Positions 27,057 to 33,250 of a stretch of 38,396 bases of DNA are shown here, piece by piece. The stretch comes from Chromatiales bacterium. GTDB taxonomy: Bacteria > Pseudomonadota > Gammaproteobacteria > Steroidobacterales > GCA-2729495. Location of the stretch: NCBI GenBank assembly GCA_016789845.1, contig JAEUQA010000003.1, positions 1-38,396 of the forward strand. The letters run 5' to 3'. The position numbers were made by a program, and so were the translations under genes. Each line of letters starts with the position of its first letter. Positions within the stretch are counted from its first letter, which is position 1. Below the pieces are notes generated by a model. That model was given only the letters and a program-made list of their open reading frames with translations, was not told the DNA's origin and did no database searches.

Positions 27057-27074
27057 CAGGTGCGCCAGCACCTG
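27057..27074 (+). terminator. Possible terminator hairpin after the first dockerin-like gene
   Basis: CAGGTGC (27057-27063) pairs with GCACCTG (27068-27074) around a GCCA loop, 14 nt after the stop codon. A short T run appears only about 13 nt later, so termination here is uncertain. It could also simply separate the two co-directional genes. Confidence 0.35.
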
Positions 27075-27189
27075 ACATAAGCCGCCCCTTTTCACCGCCC
27101 GGAGCATGGACGCTGCGGCGGCAAGCTGCTAGAAACTGGCCTTGAACCCGGCGGTTCGCGCGTCGCTCGCCCGAATCTGAGGCAAGAAA

Positions 27190-29073
27190 ATGCAAAGAAT
27201 GCTCGGGGCCATGGCGTTGTGGCTGTCAACCATGCCGGCTGATGCGGCCTTGCACAGTCGCCTGTCCGGCCAGGCCTACTACGACGACGTCCTGGACATC
27301 ACCTGGGTGGCGGATGCCAATCTCGCCCAGACCTCCGGCTATGACGCCGATGGCCTGATGAACTGGGATGCAGCCCAGGGCTGGATAGCCTCCCTGAACA
27401 CGGCCAACTATCTGGGTGCGAATGACTGGCGCTTGCCCACTGTGACGGACACGGGCGCCCCCGGCTGCAACTTCGGCTTCAGCGGCACGGACTGCGGCTT
27501 CAACGTGGATCTCGCCACCGGCGAGATGGCCCACATGTTCTACGGCACACTGGGCAACGTGGCTGCTGTCGATACCAGCGGCACTGCAACGGGTTGCGAA
27601 TCCAGCCCACCAGATTTCTGCCTGACTAACATCGGACCCTTCTCGAACTTCGAGCCGACAAATTACTGGTACGGTACGCCCAATGCGCCCTCAGAGGCGT
27701 GGTACATGAACTTCCTGCCCGGCGTGCAGAGCATTGCCTCCAAGGGGTCGTTCGTTCGCGCGTGGGCCGTTCGCGATGGCGACATTGCCCCCACGGTGCC
27801 TGCTGGCCCCTCCCTGCAATGGTTGGGTGGCAGCCTCGGAATCGGTTCGAAGGTGTTCATTTCCGATAACGGCGGCACGGTCGCGTTCTTCTATGGCGCC
27901 AATGCCGTGCGCTGGACCGGGGCGGGCGGCAGCATTCCCTACAGCTTCGCGCCCCAGACCACGGTTGGCGGCCTGTCGACGGACGGTGCCGTGATGGTGG
28001 GTAACGCGGGCGTCGTGCCGTATCGCTGGGACACCACCGGCGGTTACCAGGCGCTGCCCTTCATTGACCCTGTGTGGACCAATGGCCAGTTCCCGGCGAC
28101 CCTGTCTGCGGATGGCAGCATTATTGCCAGCCACGCGAATGTCGGCGGTGGCTGCTGCGCGGCCGTCGTGCATCGCGACGGGCTGCCGTCCTACCTGCCC
28201 GGCGGTAACTACCATCTCCCTACGCACATGACCCCGGACGGGCGGGTCATCGTCGGTTACAACCAGCTCGGTGGTACGTATGGAGCCAACGTCTGGACCT
28301 ACAGCGATGCCATGCAGGTCTACGAGCTGGACTACCTGGACGATGAGCCCGGTGCCGGCACGGCGACCGTGGATACGCCGACGGCGGTGTCCGCGGACGG
28401 CACCGTCATCGTCGGCGGGCACAGCTTCAACGGGTCCACCAATGCCTGGTACTTCGTCGCGCCAGCAGGATTCAAGGCCCTGGCGCAGGGCTCCTACACG
28501 ACAACTTCGGCCCAGGACCTCGACGCAACCGGCAGTCGGGCCGTGGGCTGGGGCCTTGCCAGCGGGGTGTATACGGCGATCGTCTGGAATGGCCTCGACA
28601 GCGGCGTCCCGGTGGTGCTCCAGGACCAGCTGGCCGCGCTGGGCGTGCCGGTCGATGGCGAGCTGTTGCAGGCCACCGGAGTGTCAGCCGATGGCACCAG
28701 GATCGTGGGCGTCGGGCGACGGTCCGGTGAGACCGGTTACCAGGCGTTCCTCGCCAACATTGCCCCGCTGCCGGATGCCGATGGCGATGGCATACCGGAC
28801 ACCAGTGACAACTGCACCCTGGTACCGAACCCCAACCAGTGCGACAGCGACGGCGATAGCTACGGCAACCGCTGCGACGGCGATATGAACAACAACGGTG
28901 CCACCAATGCCCAGGACACCGCGTTGTTCCGCCAGCAGCTTGGGCAACCCAGCGTCGGACCGACGTACAACAAGGCCGACCTCAACTGCAACGGGGCGGT
29001 GAACGCCCAGGACACGGCTCTGTTCCGGCAGCTGCTCGGCGCGCCCCCGGGGCCGTCGGGGCTGCGGCCCTGA
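27190..29073 (+). CDS. Secreted DUF1566 / beta-propeller-like protein with TSP3-dockerin C-terminus
   Basis: A 627-residue mosaic. The signal peptide is short (about 1-20, MLGAMALWLSTMPADAAL). Residues about 25-200 look like a DUF1566 (Lcl C-terminal) domain: LDITWVADANLAQ, MNWDAAQGWIASLN, GANDWRLPT and the closing FVRAWAVRDG. Residues about 205-520 contain repeated SADGTVIVGG / STDGAVMVGN / TPDGRVIVGY units, like HAF-type repeats that may form a propeller. A TSP3 segment (529-564) and two calcium loops, DMNNNGATNAQD (565-576) and DLNCNGAVNAQD (597-608), follow; the end is PPGPSGLRP. The start has GAGG seven bases upstream. It probably forms a transcriptional unit with the gene 146 nt before. 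The ligand is unknown. Confidence 0.85.
   Translation: MQRMLGAMALWLSTMPADAALHSRLSGQAYYDDVLDITWVADANLAQTSGYDADGLMNWDAAQGWIASLNTANYLGANDWRLPTVTDTGAPGCNFGFSGTDCGFNVDLATGEMAHMFYGTLGNVAAVDTSGTATGCESSPPDFCLTNIGPFSNFEPTNYWYGTPNAPSEAWYMNFLPGVQSIASKGSFVRAWAVRDGDIAPTVPAGPSLQWLGGSLGIGSKVFISDNGGTVAFFYGANAVRWTGAGGSIPYSFAPQTTVGGLSTDGAVMVGNAGVVPYRWDTTGGYQALPFIDPVWTNGQFPATLSADGSIIASHANVGGGCCAAVVHRDGLPSYLPGGNYHLPTHMTPDGRVIVGYNQLGGTYGANVWTYSDAMQVYELDYLDDEPGAGTATVDTPTAVSADGTVIVGGHSFNGSTNAWYFVAPAGFKALAQGSYTTTSAQDLDATGSRAVGWGLASGVYTAIVWNGLDSGVPVVLQDQLAALGVPVDGELLQATGVSADGTRIVGVGRRSGETGYQAFLANIAPLPDADGDGIPDTSDNCTLVPNPNQCDSDGDSYGNRCDGDMNNNGATNAQDTALFRQQLGQPSVGPTYNKADLNCNGAVNAQDTALFRQLLGAPPGPSGLRP
28774..29073 (+). 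repeat. Duplicated TSP3-dockerin module, copy 2
   Basis: Encodes the last 99 residues of the second secreted protein and is the partner of 26747-27043. It has the same order of TSP3 segment, loop, TALFRQQLGQ helix, loop, helix and GPSGL tail. The linker between the two loops differs in sequence (SVGPTYNK versus SSTPPFNP). Confidence 0.8.
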
Positions 29074-29088
29074 AGGCGTTCGAGACCA

Positions 29089-29110
29089 GGCCACTCAAAG
29101 TCCCTGCCGG
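29089..29110 (-). repeat. Short repeat, copy 2 (end of IS91-type transposase remnant)
   Basis: Matches 25658-25679 at 20 of 22 positions in direct orientation. It again covers the RQGL-stop end of a transposase fragment, 15 nt after the stop of the second dockerin-like gene. Confidence 0.7.
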
Positions 29111-29172
29111 CGGGCGATCACCCGAATCTGGCCTCCGCAGGTTTCGCAAGACTCCAGGTCGAAGCGGTAGCC
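29095..29172 (-). pseudogene. Second, shorter IS91-type transposase C-terminal remnant
   Basis: Minus-strand translation reads GYRFDLESCETCGGQIRVIARRQGL then stop, matching the end of the remnant at 25664 (FKLDLETCEGCGG...RQGL). Only the zinc-ribbon end survives. The sequence just upstream on the minus strand holds two near-identical 11-mers (GGGTGATTCGT and GGGTGATCCGT on the plus strand, 29178-29199). The remaining gap to 29299 contains a TTGACA at 29212-29217 without a convincing -10 box. Confidence 0.6.
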
Positions 29173-29299
29173 CCTCTGGGTGATTCGTGGGTGATCCGTG
29201 AATCCGGGAGCTTGACAGGGACTTGAGTGCCTGGCGTAGCCTCCTGGTGGTACCCGTTAAGGGGCTTCGGAGACTTCGGCCGGTCGTGTAATTAAGAAG

Positions 29300-29542
29300 A
29301 TGCCGCAGGTACCGGTTACGGAGTTGCGCCGTAACCTGCGACCCTGGCTGCGCCGGGTCCGCAAGGGTGAGCGGGTGGCGATTACCTCTCGCGGCAGGCT
29401 CATCGCTGAACTCTTGCCCCCCGCGAACCCGCACAAGACCGCCTCCGACGCCGCGCGCGCCGTCCTGCGCGGCAGCGTGATGCGCTACGACCTGCCTTTC
29501 GATCCCGCCTTCGAGCCGCAAGAGTGGGACATGAACCGTTGA
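29300..29542 (+). CDS. Phd/YefM-family antitoxin
   Basis: An 80-residue protein with the Phd/YefM fold signature: VPVTELRRNLRPWLRRVRKGERVAITSRGRLIAELLPP, in which the N-terminal part binds DNA. The C-terminal half (residues about 45-80) would normally wrap around a toxin. The family represses its own operon and neutralises an RNase toxin, usually a VapC PIN-domain or RelE-type protein. The expected downstream toxin is missing. Only about four codons resembling a PIN-domain start overlap the stop (29539-29595). It lies between the transposase scar and mfd. Confidence 0.85.
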   Translation: MPQVPVTELRRNLRPWLRRVRKGERVAITSRGRLIAELLPPANPHKTASDAARAVLRGSVMRYDLPFDPAFEPQEWDMNR

Positions 29543-29595
29543 TCCTGCTCGAACGGCCGATGTCGCCGTGCGCGCCGGCCGGTTTCACGGGATAA
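29539..29595 (+). pseudogene. Possible remnant of a VapC-type toxin start
   Basis: A TTG overlapping the antitoxin stop opens a frame reading (M)ILLERP and ends after 18 residues. VapC toxins commonly begin with a M-I-hydrophobic-L-D-T pattern in this same overlapping arrangement. The expected DT/DTN is replaced by ERP and the rest is gone. The match is very short, so chance cannot be excluded. Confidence 0.3.
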
Positions 29596-29623
29596 TCCCG
29601 GTCCCGCCCCATGGCGGCTCCCC

Positions 29624-32600
29624 ATGACCCCGAACGCGCCACCTGCACAGCCCCTGCTTCCCCTGCCCCTCCCCCTGCCCGCCGGTCCCGGCAGCCGGCG
29701 GTACTGGGCGGGCCTGCCTGCGGGCGGGCACGCGCTGGGCCTCGCCGCCCTGCGGGCCGCGCAGCCGGGCTTCTGGCTCGTGATCGTGCCGTCGGTGGCC
29801 CGGGCGGAGAGCCTGGAGGCGGAGCTCCGGTACTTCGCCGGCGGGGGTCAGCGGATCGCGCACTTCCCGGACACCGAGGTGCTGCCCTACGACACCTTCA
29901 GCCCGCACCAGGACCTGATCTCCCGGCGCCTGACGATGCTGCGGGACGTGGCGGCCGGGCGGGTCGATACGCTGCTGGTCGCCGCATCCACCCTGCTCCC
30001 CCGCCTGCCACCGCTTCGCTACATCGGCGGCTACAGCGTGTCCCTTGCCCGGGGGCAGAAGCTGCGGCCCGAGCAGCTGCGCCTGCAGCTGGAAACCGCC
30101 GGCTACCAGCGCGTCTCCCAGGTCGTCGAGCACGGGGACTTCGCGGTGCGCGGCTCGCTGCTCGACTTCTACCCCATGGGCTCGCCCCTGCCGGTTCGCG
30201 TGGACTTCCTGGACGACGAGATCGACAGCCTGCGGCAGTTCGATCCGGACACCCAGCTCTCGGGAATACCGCTCGACGCCCTGGAAACATTGCCCGCGCG
30301 GGAGATGCCCGTGGACGCGGAGGCCATCAAGCAGTTCCGGCAGGCCTACCGGCGGCGCTTCGAGGGCAACCCCGCCCGCTCCATCGTCTACCGCGAGGTC
30401 TCCGAGGGCCGGATGCCGGGTGGCGTGGAAAACTACCTGCCCCTGTTCTTCGACGGTACCGCGCTCCTCTGGGACTACCTGCCGCCGAACCGCCTGACCA
30501 TCGCGCTCGGTGATCCTGCCAGCGCCCTCGAGCCTGCCTGGCGGCAGATCAACGAACGCTTCCAGGAATCGCGGGAGGACTCGGAGCGCCCGGCCCTGGA
30601 GCCCCATGAGCTGAACGGCACGCCGGCCGAGCACCTGGCGCGGCTCGCCGGCGGTCCGGTGCTGATCCTGGATCCCGGCACGCCGGATCCCGACGCGAGC
30701 GAGGACCGCGCGGCGACTTCCGGGCTGGCACCCCTCCCGCAGCTGCTCCTGGACCCCCGCGCCGATGAACCGACGCACCGGTTGCGGGAATTCATCCGTA
30801 GCTTCCAGGGCCGCTTGCTGTTCGCCGCCGAATCGGCCGGCCGTCGCGAGATGCTCGCCGACCTCCTGCGCCAGGAAGGCGTGACGTCGGCCGAAGCCAT
30901 GGGCTGGGGCGAATTCCTCGCGTCGGCCCAGCGGGCGATGGTGAGTGTCGCGCCGCTCGGCCAGGGCCTCCTCCTCAGGGACGCTGGCATCGCCATCATC
31001 ACGGAGCGCGAGCTCTACGGCGAGCGCCCCCGGGGCCGGCGCCGTCAGCGTCGCGTCCGGGATCCCGAGCAGATCCTGAGTGACCTGACCGACCTCCACC
31101 CCGGATCGCCCATCGTCCACGTCGACCACGGCGTGGGCCGCTACCGCGGCCTCACGACGCTGACCATCGACGGCATGCCGATGGAGTTCCTGACCCTGGA
31201 GTACGCCGGGGGCGACAAGCTCCACGTGCCGGTGGCGTCCTTGCACATGGTGTCCCGGTACACGGGCACTTCGCCCGAGGAGGCGCCGCTCCACAAGCTC
31301 GGCAGCGACCAGTGGGAGAAGGCCCGGCGCAAGGCCGCAGCCCGCATCCGGGACGTGGCGGCCGAACTCCTCGAACTCTACGCCAAGCGCGCGGCACGCC
31401 AGACGGTGCGGGCCGCGGCGACCCAGCATGACTACGCGGCTTTCGCCGCGGGCTTTCCCTTCGAGCCCACGGAGGACCAGGCCCGCGCGATCGATGCCGT
31501 GGTCAACGACCTGTCCAGCGGCAAGCCCATGGACCGGCTCGTATGCGGGGACGTGGGCTTCGGCAAGACCGAAGTGGCGCTGCGGGCCGCATTCATGGCG
31601 GTGTCATCAGGCCGGCAGGTGGCGGTGCTCGTGCCGACCACGCTGCTCGCCCAGCAGCACTACCAGACCTTCGCCGACCGCTTCGCCGACTGGCCCGTGA
31701 CGGTCGAGGTACTGTCCCGCTTCCGCTCGGCCCAGGAGACCCGCAAGGTGCAGGAAGGCATCGAGGCGGGCAGCGTGGACATCGTCATCGGCACCCACCG
31801 GCTGCTCCAGGGCGACATGCGCTTCAAGAACCTGGGCCTCATCATCGTCGACGAAGAGCACCGCTTCGGCGTCCGGCACAAGGAGCGCCTCAAGGCACTC
31901 CGCACCGAGGCGGACGTCCTCACGCTCACGGCCACGCCGATCCCGCGCACCCTGAACATGGCGCTTGGTCGCCTGCGGGACCTGTCGCTGATCGCCACGC
32001 CACCCGAGACCCGCCTCAGCATCAAGACCTTCGTCACGCGCTTCGAGGATCGCGTGGTGCGGGAGGCCTGCCTGCGGGAACTGAAGCGCGGCGGCCAGGT
32101 GTACTTCGTCCACAACCAGATCGAGGACATCGACAAGATCGCGAAGGCCCTGGGCGAACTGGTGCCAGAGGCGCGGATCGAGGTGGCCCACGGCCAGATG
32201 CGGGAGAAGGATCTCGAGCAGATCATGCTCGACTTCCACCACCGGCGCTTCCACATCCTGGTCTGCACGGCGATCATCGAGAGCGGCCTCGACATCCCGT
32301 CTGCCAACACCATCCTCATCAACCGGGCCGACCGCTTCGGCCTCGCCCAGCTGCACCAGTTGCGCGGCCGCGTCGGCCGCTCGCACCACCAGGCCTTTGC
32401 GTACATGCTGGCGCCACCGCGGGAGGCGCTCACCCCTGACGCCGAGAAGCGGCTGGACGCGATCGCCGCCCTCGAGGACCTGGGCTCGGGCTTCATGCTG
32501 GCCACCCACGACATGGAGATCCGCGGCGCCGGTGAGCTGCTCGGCGAGGAGCAGAGCGGGCAGATCCAGGAGATCGGCTTCGAACTCTACAACGACATGC

Positions 32601-33160
32601 TGACCCGTACCGTGAAGGCGCTCCAGGAGGGCCTTGAGCCCGACATGGACAACACCATGCCGCCGGTGGCCGAAATCAACCTGCACCTGCCAGCCCTGCT
32701 GCCCGACGACTACCTGCCGGACGTGCACCTGCGCCTCGTGCACTACAAGCGCATCGCCAGCGCGAAGAGCGACGAGGCGCTGCGCGAACTGCAGGTGGAG
32801 CTGGTGGACCGCTTCGGCCCGCTGCCGGAACCGACCCGGAACCTGTTCCGCATGACGGCGCTGAGGCTCCGTGCCGAGCCGTTGTCCATCCGGCGGCTCG
32901 ACGCCAGCGCGGTCGGCGGCTTCGTCGAGTTCGGCCCCCGGACGACGGTCAGTCCCGCCTGGATCGTCACCCAATTGCGGAATGCGCCAAAGACCTACCG
33001 CCTGGACAAGCAGCAGAAGTTCCGGTTCCAGGCGCCCCTGGAGGACCCGGAGGCCCGGTTTGCCTTCGTGGAAAGGCTCGTCACCGAGATGCTCACCCAC
33101 CGGGAGAAGACGCCGCCGGCAGCTGCCGGTGAGCCGGCCGTGGGCCGGAACCGGCACTGA
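29624..33160 (+). CDS. mfd: Transcription-repair coupling factor Mfd
   Basis: A 1178-residue translocase that releases stalled RNA polymerase and recruits UvrA. It shows an N-terminal UvrB-like domain (GLAALRAAQPGFWLVIVPSVARAESL to about 330), the RNA-polymerase interaction domain (SPIVHVDHGVGRYRGL, about 490-550), the RecG-like helicase core with Walker A GDVGFGKTEVALRAAF and box II IIVDEEHRFGV, motif VI and TRG region (LHQLRGRVGRSHHQAF), and a C-terminal regulatory domain. The length matches the family (about 1150). Start ATG at 29624 has no strong ribosome site. A dyad CGGGAT-A-ATCCCG lies at 29588-29600 just upstream. Confidence 0.97.
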   Translation: MTPNAPPAQPLLPLPLPLPAGPGSRRYWAGLPAGGHALGLAALRAAQPGFWLVIVPSVARAESLEAELRYFAGGGQRIAHFPDTEVLPYDTFSPHQDLISRRLTMLRDVAAGRVDTLLVAASTLLPRLPPLRYIGGYSVSLARGQKLRPEQLRLQLETAGYQRVSQVVEHGDFAVRGSLLDFYPMGSPLPVRVDFLDDEIDSLRQFDPDTQLSGIPLDALETLPAREMPVDAEAIKQFRQAYRRRFEGNPARSIVYREVSEGRMPGGVENYLPLFFDGTALLWDYLPPNRLTIALGDPASALEPAWRQINERFQESREDSERPALEPHELNGTPAEHLARLAGGPVLILDPGTPDPDASEDRAATSGLAPLPQLLLDPRADEPTHRLREFIRSFQGRLLFAAESAGRREMLADLLRQEGVTSAEAMGWGEFLASAQRAMVSVAPLGQGLLLRDAGIAIITERELYGERPRGRRRQRRVRDPEQILSDLTDLHPGSPIVHVDHGVGRYRGLTTLTIDGMPMEFLTLEYAGGDKLHVPVASLHMVSRYTGTSPEEAPLHKLGSDQWEKARRKAAARIRDVAAELLELYAKRAARQTVRAAATQHDYAAFAAGFPFEPTEDQARAIDAVVNDLSSGKPMDRLVCGDVGFGKTEVALRAAFMAVSSGRQVAVLVPTTLLAQQHYQTFADRFADWPVTVEVLSRFRSAQETRKVQEGIEAGSVDIVIGTHRLLQGDMRFKNLGLIIVDEEHRFGVRHKERLKALRTEADVLTLTATPIPRTLNMALGRLRDLSLIATPPETRLSIKTFVTRFEDRVVREACLRELKRGGQVYFVHNQIEDIDKIAKALGELVPEARIEVAHGQMREKDLEQIMLDFHHRRFHILVCTAIIESGLDIPSANTILINRADRFGLAQLHQLRGRVGRSHHQAFAYMLAPPREALTPDAEKRLDAIAALEDLGSGFMLATHDMEIRGAGELLGEEQSGQIQEIGFELYNDMLTRTVKALQEGLEPDMDNTMPPVAEINLHLPALLPDDYLPDVHLRLVHYKRIASAKSDEALRELQVELVDRFGPLPEPTRNLFRMTALRLRAEPLSIRRLDASAVGGFVEFGPRTTVSPAWIVTQLRNAPKTYRLDKQQKFRFQAPLEDPEARFAFVERLVTEMLTHREKTPPAAAGEPAVGRNRH

Positions 33161-33250
33161 CGCCGGCATGGCCCAGGCATCACCCCGGCCCCTTCACTGA
33201 TAAAGTAGGCGTCCCGGTCGATTGGCCGGAGGCAGGCGACAGGAATCGGC

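Noticed and set aside
29212..29242. TTGACA promoter for the Phd antitoxin
   Set aside because: The -35 is perfect but the best -10 (TAGCCT) is at 19-nt spacing and weak; noted in the remnant entry only.
29585..31429. 614-codon minus-strand frame opposite mfd
   Set aside because: Antisense to conserved Mfd coding sequence; no domain and composition typical of GC-rich antisense frames.
33200..33250. GATAAA box as a promoter of the S8 protease
   Set aside because: No -35 element at a workable distance.
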